Notes: a model not told the origin generated them from the sequence alone. Counted from the stretch's first letter, positions 42,475-53,337 are shown. The stretch: DNA of 64,000 nucleotides from Siphonodentalium dalli (GCA_032622095.1 CP136068.1:2459314-2523313); one strand, 5' to 3'. A program made the numbers and translations.

Positions 42475-43160
42475 GAGCGTAAATATCAGAATTACTTTCT
42501 TGCTCCAAATTGCTGCATGTTACAGTAATTCTCCATCAGTACAGTAATAATCCAGCTTATGAATATGAACAAGCCTGCAAATAGCGTGTCTGTCATTTGC
42601 AGAATGAGGTCCCTAGAGGGTGAATTTAGTGAGCTATCCCGCAAAGCGGGGACCTCAAAGTCACCTCATTCTGCTTAGGCCCTCAATTGCTATGGTAGAT
42701 CTAGGATCAGATTGAAGTTCCCCAGTTGAAGTTGGTGATGTTCACCCATTGGGCACCTCGATTATGCATTTTACCTTCTGCAAATTAGGGGATATTGAGA
42801 AACTTCCCAGATGGGAAAACGTAACTAAAAACAATGTTAATTTGATACTATAGATACTTCCCAGAATATGAGACCTAAGCAGAATGAGGTCTCCAGAGGG
42901 TGAATTTGGTGATGCTATCCCGAAAAGCAGGCTAGCATCACTAAATTAACCATCTGGGGACCTCATTCTGCAAGTGACGGACACGCATCACATGCTATTT
43001 GCAGGCTTGAATATGAACTGGACTTAGATCCCGTTATATAACCAGAATTGTCGGCAATATCTTACAATTTATAGGGGCTCTCTGTCGTAATGGACTCTCA
43101 AACAAACGCACACGGCATAAAGTTAGTAATTACTGTGTATTGGAAAACTCAATCCTTGTA
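42475..43160 (+). repeat. Segmental duplication, copy interrupted by family E
   Basis: Partner of 41330-41580. Break points are AATATGAA at 42562-42569 and again at 43010-43017. Confidence 0.85.
42570..43009. mobile_element. Family E element, full length with 8-base target duplication
   Basis: 440 bp, CAAGCCTGCAAATAGCGTGT ... ATGCTATTTGCAGGCTTG, with a hairpin at each end and a central block of about 220 bp. Flanked by AATATGAA on both sides; the empty paralogous site at 41442-41449 has it once. An 8-base duplication is usual for hAT-type elements, though the CAAGC tip is not a perfect match to the usual hAT tip pattern. Confidence 0.88.
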
Positions 43161-43864
43161 ATGACGAGGTTCGTGTTTTGATGGAGTTGAATCGAACAAT
43201 GGATTTATGGATTTGTGTAACAAATCCCGCGGCGTGCTTCACAATGCTTCATCAGCATTTCCATCTCTACCTACTGATCGCGCCTCTGATCAGTATTTTA
43301 TAGCTGGCTATGTCTGGTGGTTGTCCATTTAAAATCAGTATTTTATAGCCTTATGCGCAGTCATAGTTAAGGGGTTTCGTTTCCGCATCTAAGCTGTGTC
43401 AGGATATGGAAAGTTTAGATGGACCTACACAGAAAACTATGTAATTGTTAAACTATAGTGCACCACCTGAAAAAAATCTATGCTATCTGAAGACCACATC
43501 AAGCATTTTCTATAAAAATAAATAAAAATGTCAAAAAGATGGGAACATTTGGGAAGAGCGTTCTCAGCAAGTACAAAACATTTATTGGCAATGAATAACT
43601 GCCATAAAAAGTACATGATCTGAACTAGTAAAAGGCTTGAATGACAATTTAATAAAGAGCAGCACTGCTTCAAGTCTGTTAAAAGAATGTCAGTTTGTGC
43701 TGGAAAATCATAAGCCTCCATTTACAAGAACTGTTACATTGAAGAACGACCCTAATGGATACAAATGTTGGTATGCAGGTCATTCACTCAAGCAGGGTGC
43801 AATCAACTTTAAATAGGCCACAGTATTAGAGATAGCTGATCAGCTGGGGATTTGACTATTGACT
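43161..43864. other. Unassigned stretch
   Basis: A 94-codon minus frame at 43437-43721 is hydrophobic in places but has no recognisable domain, splice context or codon bias I can judge. Confidence 0.35.
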
Positions 43865-44081
43865 TACAGTAGTGCCCTAAGTAATCGACCCCTTAGCCAC
43901 AGCAGAATTATGGGTAACTTTTCAGGATTTATTCGGAAATATGGCTTGTTGCCATTCATCGGAAAGCTCTCGGCGCGAGCTTTCTGATGAATGGCAACAA
44001 GCCATATTTCCAACTAAATCCTGAAAAGTTACCCATAATTCTGCTGTGGTTAAGGGGTCGATTACTTAGGGCATTACTGTA
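43865..44081. mobile_element. Family A palindromic MITE with mirrored variants
   Basis: Left TAAGTAATCGACCCCTTAG, right TTAAGGGGTCGATTACTTA: the CCCC/GGGG and GTAATC/GATTAC variants appear in both arms. Confidence 0.92.
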
Positions 44082-44620
44082 TAATTTAAAACGCATCTCA
44101 GCCTAAAGGTTTATATTATATTAGTTCTTGCAAAATGGATGCTTACAATTTTCCAGCATATCTCAAAATTTGTACTGTAATTAAAAACGCTATGTGTCCC
44201 TTTAATTAGCCAAATGGTGAGCATCAGAACTTGTTAACAAATATTTGAAGCCACATGAAATGATACAGTTACGCAAAGCTTCCAAATCGATTTTAGCAAT
44301 CCTGCAAAGTTTACGTACATGACTTCTCGGCAGCTAATAGCTGTACTCCGGGGGATGTAAATCAATAAAGACTGTGAGAATATATAGCTATTTACGCGAG
44401 ATATTCGGCGACGCTTCTCTCCCTTTATTACCTCTATACGTCTCTCAGACGGCCCTCGGTAAATCCGATTGATTGGCGATATACTTCACGAAAGGTTTTA
44501 ATACGACTGAGTCGGTCACAATAAGATCCAATCCAATATTGGTTTATTATAGGCTTTATAACGCAGTCAGATGTGGTCATTTACTGTTATGTTGTCCTTG
44601 ATGAACGCTCTGAATTCTAA
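44082..44620. other. Unassigned stretch
   Basis: No family repeat or array; no supported exon. Confidence 0.4.
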
Positions 44621-44924
44621 TTTCATCAGTAGGGGGGCCTCGGTAGCTCAGTCGGGTTAGGGGTACAACTCCATCGCCCTCCAGCGCTGGCGATGAGGGT
44701 TCAAATCCTCATGTTTCCATCATGGACTTGATAAGCCGAAATCTTTATCTGGTGAAGTTGCTAGTTTCTACCCGATGGCCGAGTTTATCAGCCATTGCAA
44801 TCATTGTTAGATTAGTTGTAAGTGTGCTGATTTCCTCCACCACTAAAACTGGCAATGTTGTGATATGGCCTTAGTTGCTAAAAGTGACATTAAACCCCAA
44901 TCAATCAACCATTTTCATCAGTAG
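44621..44924 (+). mobile_element. tRNA-derived SINE with 12-base target duplication
   Basis: The head reads CCTCGGTAGCTCAGTCGGGT (A-box like) and GAGGGTTCAAATCCTC (B-box like), typical of an RNA polymerase III promoter of tRNA origin. A body of about 200 bp follows, ending GTGACATTAAACCCCAATCA + ATCAACC, a tail type I associate with molluscan SINEs. TTTCATCAGTAG lies immediately before (44621-44632) and after (44913-44924), the mark of target-primed reverse transcription. The tRNA part should not be annotated as a gene. Confidence 0.88.
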
Positions 44925-44947
44925 ACTCAGTCTGTGCCCGCTGAAAT

Positions 44948-45162
44948 TTAACCCTTTCAGTGCCAAGTCCGTTTTTTGTATCAACCCATATTTCCTTGTT
45001 CATTTTTCAAATTTATTGATTATAATAATGTGATACATTGATGGAAAGAGCTCTAAGAACTCTTTCCATCAATGTATCACATTATTATAATCAATTAATT
45101 TGAAAAATGATCAAGGAAATATGGGTTGATACAAAATTCGGACTTGGCACTGAAAGGGTTAA
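44948..45162. mobile_element. Family B variant, perfect-palindrome TTAA element
   Basis: 215 bp with TTAA at both ends; TTAACCCTTTCAGTGCCAAG pairs with CTTGGCACTGAAAGGGTTAA and the arms remain complementary to the centre (GATGGAAAGAGCTCTAAGAA + CTCTTTCCATC). Lacks the shared hairpin cassette. Confidence 0.9.
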
Positions 45163-45219
45163 ATTTCAGTTCACGTAGCAAAGAAAGTCTCTGAAATACT
45201 AATTGTCTCATTCTAAATC

Positions 45220-45681
45220 TTAACCCTTCCATGACTATAGAGCTTCCTGAATTTTTGTGAAATCCATTACCCTGCAGGGAGCCCCACACATATATAGAAG
45301 CATATAGAAGAGTGTCGTCTGCTCATGTTTGTCTGGGGCTCTGTATGGGTGAAATTATAAAATTGTTAAAGAATACAAGAAAAAATTATAAAAATTGTAA
45401 AAAATTGTTAGGCCAATGCATTCTCTTATATATGCGAGTCGAACTATGGTCGACTCGCATATATAAGAGAATGCATTGGCATTGGCACAGGGGTAAAAAA
45501 AATCTCTTATACATAGGGCGCCTCACATATATAAGAGAACACATTGGCTTAACAATATTTACCTTGACCTTGTAAGCCAGTGCATTCTCTTAGATATGCG
45601 AGGCTCCCTATGTATAAGAAAATGCACTGGCACAGGGTGTTTTATGCTGCACCAGCGCAGCTCCTGTTTTGAAAGGGTTAA
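45220..45681 (+). mobile_element. Composite family D element containing F and shared hairpins
   Basis: TTAACCCTTCCATGACTATA at the left and TGCACCAGCGCAGCTCCTGT...AAAGGGTTAA at the right are family D ends. Inside are the F/hairpin composite (45266-45495) and remnants of family D hairpins. GGCATTGGCACAGG shows a small duplication at the inner junction. Confidence 0.75.
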
Positions 45682-46425
45682 AGGTAGAACCCCCCCCCCC
45701 CCCGATGGCACAGATATTTAGCACCATGGCAATATGGGCAACTAGCTGTGATTATGTCAAACTTCTTTTTAGTGGAGTTAATTATAGCCCCCTTTTTCGA
45801 CTTAGAAATTTTTCGCCTACATGTAATTTTGTTCGAGCTTTTATTCCTTGTATGTCAATATGGCTACCCATTAATGTAATCCAAATGCACTGAGGGGGTA
45901 TCCTTGGTACCCTTAATGTAGTCTAAATGCACTGCGGGGTATCCTTAATACCATGGGGTCAGTTATTAGCTTGATTCCTATTGATTCATTTGTAGGGATG
46001 TTCAGCTAAAACGGAACATTTATGGCAAATAAAATTAGATCATATCCCAATTATTCTTGGTGCATAAAACAAGATGGCTTTGGATAATATTACATATGAG
46101 TACCAAGAGACGTGAAACAGAGAAACAGGCTGTATAAACGTTCATGATTTCTCTCCCATGAGTAACATAAAGAATGAGTTGATAGTTTCGTCATGTCCCA
46201 CAGGAATATTGAATTCAAAGAGTTTCAAACAATGATATAATTATGTTATTTGTATTTTTAGGTTTTAATCTCATTAATAAATTAATGGCTTGAGTCATTC
46301 GGTATAATGTCACGCTGATAAACTTAACAGGAGGATGCACCAATGAATCGAGTCAGTAATGAGGTCATATCCTAATGTAACCATTTGTATTTGTCAATCT
46401 CCTAATGTAACCTTTTTATGATGAA
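45682..46425. other. Unassigned stretch
   Basis: A C-run at 45691, and AATGTA(A/G)TC(C/T)AAATGCACTG + GGGGTATCCTTGGTACC-type repeats at 45870-45950. TTGATTCCTATTGATTCATT at 45970 matches 54590. Confidence 0.4.
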
Positions 46426-46642
46426 TACAGTAATGCTCTAAATAATCGACTCCTTAACTACAGTAGAATTAAGGGTAATTTTTCAGGGTTTAGTCGGAAA
46501 TATGGCTTGTTGCCATTTATTGGAAAGCTTTCACTGAGAGCTTTCTGATGAATGGCAACACGCCATATTTCCGACGAAATCCTGAAAAGTTACCCATAAT
46601 TCTGCTGTGGTTAAGGAGTCGATTATTTAAGGTATAACAGTA
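46426..46642. mobile_element. Family A palindromic MITE, older copy
   Basis: TACAGTAATGCTCTAAATAA ... TTATTTAAGGTATAACAGTA. Several changes are in one arm only. Confidence 0.88.
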
Positions 46643-47392
46643 TGATGATGAGTTGGTATTAGATTTCTATTTCATTGCTTGGATCGTCAGTTAATCCGTT
46701 CAACTGGATTTCTTTGGCTAATAAGTTGAAATTAATTTTCAACAAGTACGCTAGATTCATTTACATTAAGAAGCCATCCACTCCCCTTAATTTCATGTTT
46801 ACCTCTTCATGTGAACCTATCCGGGGGTGGGGGTGGGGTCACTCATAAGCCACCCAGCAATGCATATTGGTTCGATTTTTAATAGGTGCGAGTTTGTCAT
46901 CAATGAATGGTCTTTTGTTTACTGTTGGGGATGGGGGTGTTGTTGTTTCTATTTCCAAATTTAAACCAAACCTAAGCTTCATCCAGCTTGTCCTCCCATC
47001 ATATGGCTGTGGGTCCTTGGCACAACTCTTTGAGCTGAAATTTGCCCTCCACCCCCATAATCTTTCCCTGTGCCGGCTTGAACCAGTTTTGTTTAGAACC
47101 ATCTGCTCTGATTCCCTTCCAGATATTTCGGTCATGCCCTTTTGAATTTCAGTCAAAATATCCATGTCAGTTCCATTTAATACAATATAGATTGACCATA
47201 GAGTGTTACGCTATCCCAGAATTCTCAATACATATTCGTTAATCAGACATTGACGATCAATGGGATCATTAAACCCTATACATCACGTGTTAATTTAATC
47301 TGAGAATCACTTCCTTGAGCTGGTCACACGGAAAATAGATTTCCGTATTGAGATATTTTCATCAGGAAAGTCTTATTGAATAAGATAATGTT
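46643..47392. other. Unassigned stretch with two opposed open frames
   Basis: Plus (46867-47145) and minus (46839-47165) frames of 93-109 codons overlap. The minus frame has PYDGRTSW, which faintly recalls gag-like retroelement proteins, but the match is too short to call. Confidence 0.25.
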
Positions 47393-47480
47393 TAACCCAC
47401 AGGGAGTTTCTCCCACAGATGGAAGCATGCATCACAGAGTGTCGTCTGCTCCAGTGTATGTGGGGCTCTCTATGGGTTAA
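47393..47480. repeat. Family F single copy
   Basis: TTAACCCACAGGGAGTTTCT ... TATGTGGGGCTCTCTATGGG + TTAA; here the copy is bounded by TTAA on both sides. Confidence 0.7.
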
Positions 47481-47540
47481 ATGACAGACACACTATTTCC
47501 AAGCTTATACTCACCAGTGACAAAATAACTTCAAACATAA

Positions 47541-47682
47541 ACATGGCTTGTTGCCATTCAACGGAATGCTCTCCGCGAGAGCTTTCCGATGAATGGCAAC
47601 AAGCCATATTTCCGACTAAATCCTGAAAAATGACCCATAATTCTGCTGTGGTTAAGGAGTCGATTATTAGAGCATTACTGTA
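47541..47682. mobile_element. Family A MITE, left arm mostly missing
   Basis: Only ATGGCTTGTTGCCATTCAAC to CTCTCCGC remains of the left arm; the right arm is complete to AGAGCATTACTGTA. Confidence 0.85.
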
Positions 47683-47688
47683 CCTCAA

Positions 47689-47996
47689 CAAACCTTGATA
47701 GAGTGTGTCTGTCATTTGTAGAATGAGGTCCCCAGAGGGTGAATTTAGTTATGCTATCTTGCATAGTGGGCTAGGATATACCAAATTCACCCTCTAGGAG
47801 CCTCATTCTGCTAAGGCCCTCAACTGCTATGGGAGACCTAGGATCAGATTGTAGTTCCCCAGTTGAAGTTCACCCATTAGTCGCCTTGATTATGCATTTT
47901 ATCTTCTGTAAATTAGGGGATATAGAAACTGAACAGAACAGAGTAGCATCCTTAATTCATCCTCTGGGGATCTCATTCTGCAAATGACAGACACTA
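47689..47996. mobile_element. Family E element, internally shortened
   Basis: CAAACCTTGATAGAGTGTGT, left hairpin, part of the central block (AGGATCAGATTGTAGTTCCC), then the tail of the right hairpin (CTCATTCTGCAAATGACAGA). Confidence 0.75.
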
Positions 47997-47997
47997 A

Positions 47998-48207
47998 AGC
48001 ATTGAAGATCCTGTGCCAGTGCATTCTCTTAATATGCGAATCTCCCATAGGGAGCCTCACATATATAAGGGTCGAGGTAAATACTGTTAGTCCAATGCAT
48101 TCTCTTATATACGTGAGGCTCCCTATGGAAGACTCACATATAGAACAGAATGCATTGGCACATGGTTTTCGCTAAATTTTTGGAAGCTCCAGCCATGAAA
48201 GGGTTAA
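47998..48207 (-). mobile_element. Family D element, left tip missing
   Basis: GATCCTGTGCCAGTGCATTC, two hairpins, AAGCTCCAGCCATGAAAGGG + TTAA. Confidence 0.7.
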
Positions 48208-48497
48208 TCAACACTGAAATTCCATTTGTAACACCGCCCCAGATTAAAAACTTTCTGATACCTTATGTTTTCCTTCTGCTGAAAATTTTAACAAGACACT
48301 CCCCACCCCCAACTCACCTATGATTTGATATTTTCCAAGTTTGATTGTTAAATTGAAATACCCTCCAGCCACATCCCTGTACCGCTCTTCCCATTATTTA
48401 CCAGTAGCTGGTCTCTCAATTACAAACATTGATGAAATTCGTTTGTTTTATTTTGTTTCAAGGAGGTTGGGTATACAGTTGGAAATCTGAACTTAGA

Positions 48498-48714
48498 TAC
48501 AGTAATGCCCTAAATAATCAACTTTTTAATCACAGCAGAATTAAGGGTAATTTTTCGGGATTTAGTGGGCAATATGGCTTGTTGTCATTCATCTGAAAGC
48601 TCTCACTGAGAGCTTTCCGATGAATGGCAACAAGCCATATTTCCGACTAAATCCTGAAAAGTTACCCATAATTCTGCTGTGGTTAAGGAGTCGATTATTT
48701 AGGGCATTACTGTA
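48498..48714. mobile_element. Family A palindromic MITE, full length
   Basis: The left arm has many private changes (AATCAACTTTTTAATCACAG, TTTAGTGGGCAATATGG); the right arm is close to consensus. Confidence 0.9.
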
Positions 48715-49084
48715 CTTAAACAATGACTCTACCCCATACACAGCCCTAATTATTAGCAGCTCTTTCATAAACAAATGGTAAAAATTATCAAAATTGTTCC
48801 AATTTGTTTGTGATGTGGTTCGAATTTTATTCCTTAAGCATGCAATGTCCCTGCGCCCACACACTACCCTACTTATTAGCCACTCTCTCGTAAACAAACA
48901 TTCTTGTGTGCTCACATGACTGGCCACTATATTCATTCTATAACCCAATCAGTAAACACACGCCTCGCGATATAAATGATCAGATCCCATGCATTGATTT
49001 TATGTCCAAAGACGACACCTCACTTTAACTATTTCCTGCTGACATAGACACCTTTTTGGCCCCTATTGTCAGTTACAATCCATC
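48715..49084. other. Unassigned stretch
   Basis: ACCCCATACACAGCCCTAAT + TATTAGCAGCTCTTTCATAA and CCACACACTACCCTACTTAT + TAGCCACTCTCTCGTAAACA look like an old duplication about 120 bp apart. Confidence 0.4.
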
Positions 49085-49400
49085 ACGATGGATAAACTCT
49101 CCCAGCCAGAAATTAGGTTAGCATAGAAAGTGTTCAACGATTGGTAGTCTGGGTTACCATAGCAAGTGTTCAACGGTTGGTAGGCTGGGTTACTGTAGAA
49201 AGTGTTCAACTACAATTGGTAGTCTGGCACTATGCGTAAACTCTCCCGGCACTATGCGTAAACTCTCCCGGCCAGAAATTAGGTTACCAGAGAAAGTGTT
49301 CAATGATAGGTAGTCTGGCACTATGCGTAAACTCTCCCGGCCAGAAATTAGGTTACCAGAGAAAGTGTTCGATTGGTAGTCTGGCTCTAGCATCGTAAAT
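49085..49400 (+). repeat. About 65-bp tandem repeat, four to five units
   Basis: CTCTCCCGGCCAGAAATTAG + GTTACCAGAGAAAGTGTTC + GGTAGTCTGGCACTATGCGT, the first units diverged, the last two nearly identical. Confidence 0.85.
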
Positions 49401-49487
49401 TTAGTATCTAGAACAGGCTAGAGATACACATTGAAAAACATATATATCAAATTATAATTAATTCTTTATTTGTTTATTATATATACA

Positions 49488-49600
49488 CCTGTTTTTAAAA
49501 AATGGGACATATTATGTTATTGGTCCGTCTGTCCGTCTGTTGGTCCGTCCATTCACTTTTGGTTTCAGATTGATAACTTTAAAATACAGGTCAAGTTCGA
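49488..49600 (+). repeat. Fragment of a GTCCGTCTG-type dispersed repeat
   Basis: Shares its opening with 21297; CCGTCTGTCCGTCTGTTGGT follows. Confidence 0.45.
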
Positions 49601-49939
49601 ATTTGGATTCCACCCACCAATTTTCATGAGAATTTATGGCCTTTTGTTTGAATTACCACTGGCATATTTTTCCACGCCCCAGTGATGCTCTTGTTTAATG
49701 ATAGGATATTGACCAGGAACTGGCACAATAACAATAATACATGCAATAATGATAGATTTGTCCATGACAATTATCTCCCCTTGTTACTCCTCACCCCCTC
49801 CTCACTCCCTCCCCTCCCCCACCCTGCCCACACTTGCTCCCACGCAATTTGTAAGTATCTCTCTAACCACAGAATGTTTCCCCATGCAGTATTAGATCCC
49901 CCAGCTCCCCCTCCACTCCTCCAGACCCCCTCCCCCGCT

Positions 49940-50830
49940 CCCCTCCCCTCCCTGCTACCTAACTCTAATGACATCATGGAATGTTTGATCCTGATTTGAG
50001 CTCGACCACCCTCCACCAGCCCATCTCCCTCCCCTCCACAGCCTCCCTCCCCTGCCGCAGCTACCTAACTCTGTAACGACGTCATGGAATGTTTGCCCTG
50101 CAGACAGACTGTTTGATCCTGATATGACCTCGACCACCCTCCCCAGCCCCCCTTCCTCCCATCCCCAGCACCCTCCCTCCACTCCCCCTCCCTCCACTCC
50201 ACTTGACCTCGACCACCCTCCCCTCACCCTCCCTCCCCTCCCCATCCTCCCCTCCCAGCTACCTAACTCTGTAACGACATCATGGAATGTTTGCCCTGCA
50301 GACAGACTGTTTGATCCTGATTTGACCTCGACCACCCTCCCCTCACCCTCCCTCCCCTCCCCATCCTCCCCTCCCAGCTACCTAACTCTGTAACGACATC
50401 ATGGAATGTTTGCCCTGCAGACAGACTGTTTGATCCTGATTTAACCTCGACCACCCTCCCCTCACCCTCCCTCCCCTCCCCATCCTCCCCTCCCAGCTAC
50501 CTAACTCTGTAACGACATCATGGAATGTTTGCCCTGCAGACAGACTGTTTGATCCTGATATGACCTCGACCACCCTCCCCTCGCCCTCCCTCCCCTCCCC
50601 ATCCTCCCCTCCCCATCCTCCCCTCCCCTCCCAGCTACGTAACTCTGTAACGACATCATGGAATGTTTGCCCTGCAGACAGACTGTTTGATCCCGATATG
50701 ACCTCAACCACCCTCCCCTCGCCCTCCCTCCCCTCCCCATCCTCCCCTCCCCTCCCAGCTACCTAACTCTGTAAGGACATCATGGAATGTTTGCCCTGCA
50801 GACAGACTGTTTGATCCTGATTTGACCTCG
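49940..50830 (+). repeat. CT-rich 119-bp tandem array
   Basis: TAACTCTGTAACGACATCAT + GGAATGTTTGCCCTGCAGAC + AGACTGTTTGATCCTGAT, followed by a long CCCTCCC-type tract. Conserved phrase starts at 50066, 50264, 50383, 50502, 50640 and 50764, so the CT tract varies in length. The many overlapping frames are artefacts. Confidence 0.92.
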
Positions 50831-51035
50831 AACACTGAACTCACTATTGAGAGCTTATGTCAACAATCATTGGATTTGCTTCAAATTTACACGGCACCAT
50901 CTAACAGTTTGATGTAAATATCAGCAGACCATCTCATGTGTTAGATCCTCAATGTTTTATGCTCATCTAGAATCTCCGTAATGGATTTACTATTATTCTC
51001 TAAAAGGTAATTTCGATCTCATTATTATAATGGGG

Positions 51036-51275
51036 GTGGGGTGCCTCGGTGTGTTTCCATCATGGACTTTATAACTTAAAAATAAATAGTTTTCTGGTGG
51101 CTTTGCTAGTTAGTCCCCGATGGCCGGTGGTTTGCCGAACATGGTCGATGAGTTTATCAGCCATTGAAATCACTGTTAGATTAGCCGTAAGTGTGCTATT
51201 TCCTCCACCACTAAAACTGGCAATGTAGTGATATGGCCTTAGTTGCTGAAAGCGACATTAAACCCCAATCAATCA
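51036..51275 (+). mobile_element. tRNA-derived SINE, head deleted
   Basis: GTGCCTCGG then directly TGTTTCCATCATGGACTT: the tRNA-like head of the 44.6-kb copy is missing. The rest matches to GACATTAAACCCCAATCAAT. Confidence 0.8.
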
Positions 51276-51380
51276 TTAATATATCCGCTAAATGTATTTG
51301 AAAAAAATATTATATGACCAATGTGGAAGGCTGCAAATATCTCGACTGTATATCTGCTGACGCATGTTACCCCTTTCATG

Positions 51381-51466
51381 ACCCATAGAGAGCCCCATAT
51401 AGACTGTGGCAGACGACACTCCACAGTGCATGCTTCCATCTGTGTGAGGCTCCCTGTGGGTTAAAC
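51381..51466. repeat. Family F single copy
   Basis: ACCCATAGAGAGCCCCATAT ... GTGTGAGGCTCCCTGTGGGT + TAAA. Confidence 0.7.
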
Positions 51467-51483
51467 ATTAAACTTTGGTTATT

Positions 51484-51575
51484 ATCCCTTTCATAACGGG
51501 AGCTGCGCTGGTGCAGCATTAAAGATCCTGTGCCAATGCATTCTCTGTTATATGCGAGTTCCCATAGGGTTGCAT
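51484..51575 (-). mobile_element. Family D left-end fragment
   Basis: CCCTTTCATAACGGGAGCTG + CGCTGGTGCAGCATTAAAGA; broken in the first hairpin. Confidence 0.6.
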
Positions 51576-51685
51576 TAATTAGATAAGAATTAAATATGAA
51601 TCTTATTAATATATAAGAATGAATGTGTGTTTTGTCAATTTGGATTAATATCTGAGCAAGATTATTCTCAAGTTGTATTTGATCA

Positions 51686-51833
51686 CCCATCACTTTAACA
51701 TACATATACATGTAACAATGATCACCCTACCGGAATGTTTCCCATCACTTTAACATACATATACATGTAACAATGATCACCCTACCGGAATGTTTCCCAT
51801 CACTTTAACATACATATACATGTAACATGTAAC
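51686..51833 (+). repeat. 55-bp repeat, two full units plus part of a third
   Basis: CCCATCACTTTAACATACAT ... ACCCTACCGGAATGTTT at 51686, 51741, 51796; the third ends in ACATGTAACATGTAA and the family C fragment. Confidence 0.9.
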
Positions 51834-52170
51834 ATAGGTCGCCTCGCATATATAAGAGAATGCATTGGCTTAACACATTAAAAATTATAAAATTGTTAAA
51901 GAATGTAAGAAAAAATGGTAAAAAGTGTTAAAAAAAGATTTTTTTTAGGCCAATGCATTCTCTTATATATGCGAGGCGACCTATGGACGACTCGCATATA
52001 TAAGAGAATGCATTGGCACAGGGCATAACTGTAACTATCACAATGTGGTCAAGGAGCCGGTTCCAATGATTTCCATATTTGTATGGTGTTATTGAGACAG
52101 ACCGAAGATATTTTAGGCTGTTGAAGCTTTATTTGGCCGGTTTTGGCCGGTTTGTTGGGTAAAGGGTTAA
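51834..52170 (+). mobile_element. Family C element, left end missing
   Basis: Starts within hairpin 1 (CATAGGTCGCCTCGCATATA); the rest is complete to GGGTAAAGGGTTAA. Confidence 0.88.
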
Positions 52171-52419
52171 TTTGAAAGTATTATCAATTTCCCAGTTATG
52201 ATGAAACCTTTGAGCCTCTCTATACATGCCAATGGAATTGATATCCCTTCAAACCTGTCAGCCAATTATGTCAAGGCCTTGATATAGAATTTAGTTATCA
52301 TGTTTATATAATAAATGGCAATCAACATGACATCATGAGGTGTTTTGACTGATACAAGTGCAGTCGATGATGCAAACACCTAGAGATAATACCTCACTAA
52401 TCCAAATCAATTAAACAAA

Positions 52420-52664
52420 TACATCTCTGTGTATGCATGTCTCTGCCTCCGAGAGATGGCGCTCTGACAAGGTTATGTCACCTGTCTTGTTTGTTGTGTA
52501 AGAGTCCTGTCATACTAGCTCCACGATGTCCACATGTCAGATGTATCTCGTCCATTTACTTAATGCGAATTTATGTGTGAGAAGGATTTATCATGGAATT
52601 TACTTGTAATATTCCTTGGGTTCTTCTCACAATTTATGTTTGAAGTTCTTTTGTATTTGGTGAG
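52420..52664 (+). repeat. 52-57 kb local repeat, unit a
   Basis: GGTTATGTCACCTGTCTTGT, GTAAGAGTCCTGTCAT, CCATTTACTTAATG and TTCTTCTCACAATTTATG recur, diverged, near 53960, 55370 and 56510; a short part also at 53266-53335. The family A copy at 52665 follows. Confidence 0.6.
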
Positions 52665-52840
52665 TACACTAATGCCCTAAATAATCAACTCCTTAACCAC
52701 AGCAGAATTATGGGTAATTTTTCAGGATTTAGTCAGAAATATGGCTTGTTACGTACCATAATGGTACGTAACAAGCCATATTTCCGACTAAATCCTGAAA
52801 AATTACCCATACTACCATTCATCGGTAAGCTCTCGGTGAA
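52665..52840. mobile_element. Family A MITE with rearranged centre and right end
   Basis: Left arm (tip TACACTAATGCCC) to GGCTTGTT, then a new centre ACGTACCATAATGGTACGT, right arm to AATTACCCAT, then CTACCATTCATCGGTAAGCT + CTCGG, which belongs in the loop. The right tip is absent. Confidence 0.8.
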
Positions 52841-52924
52841 GTCTTAAAAAATACAACTTTGAACTTGATATTTGGCATGGGTCCCAAACAAACAACAGCC
52901 ATGTGCACGGCATGGAACAGAAAA

Positions 52925-53050
52925 GAGCGTTACTTGTTAGTCTAATCCTGGTATGGTAGAAATAAAGAGCGTTACGTGTTAGTCTAATCCTGGTATGGTA
53001 GAAATAAAGAGCGTTCATGTTAGTCTATTCCTGATATGGTAGAAATAAAG
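52925..53050 (+). repeat. 42-bp repeat x3
   Basis: GAGCGTTACGTGTTAGTCTA + ATCCTGGTATGGTAGAAATA + AA at 52925, 52967, 53009. Confidence 0.9.
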
Positions 53051-53103
53051 TACCTACTTCTGTAGTCTGGCTTAATAAAACCATATTGCTGACCACCCAT
53101 ACC

Positions 53104-53263
53104 TACAGTAATGCCCTTAATAATCGACTCCTTAACCACAGCAGAATTATGGGTAACTTTTCAGGATTTAGTTGGAAATATGGCGATATTTCCGACTAAA
53201 TCCTGAAAAGTTACCCACAATTCTGCTGTGGTTAAGGAGTTGATTATTCCGGGCATTACTGTA
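53104..53263. mobile_element. Family A MITE, symmetric inner deletion
   Basis: 160 bp; both arms are shortened to ATATGGCGATATTTCC, removing about the same amount from each. Tips intact. Confidence 0.88.
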
Positions 53264-53337
53264 CTTGTAATATTCCTTCTGTTCTTCTCACAATTTATGT
53301 TTGAAGTTATTTTGTCACTGATGAGTATAAGTTTGGA

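Noticed and set aside
43437-43721. 94-codon membrane-like protein on the minus strand
   Set aside because: No domain, no splice signals and no homologue I recognise; AT-rich DNA readily gives hydrophobic frames.
44637-44710. tRNA gene
   Set aside because: The A- and B-box-like motifs belong to the head of a SINE: the similarity continues into a body and tail shared with 51036-51275, and the whole is flanked by a 12-base duplication.
46839-47165. Retroelement gag-like protein on the minus strand
   Set aside because: Only a PYDGRTSW-like phrase supports it; no reverse transcriptase, protease or long terminal repeat is seen.
49682-50393. Proline-rich protein frames
   Set aside because: Produced by the CCCTCCC tracts of the 119-bp array.
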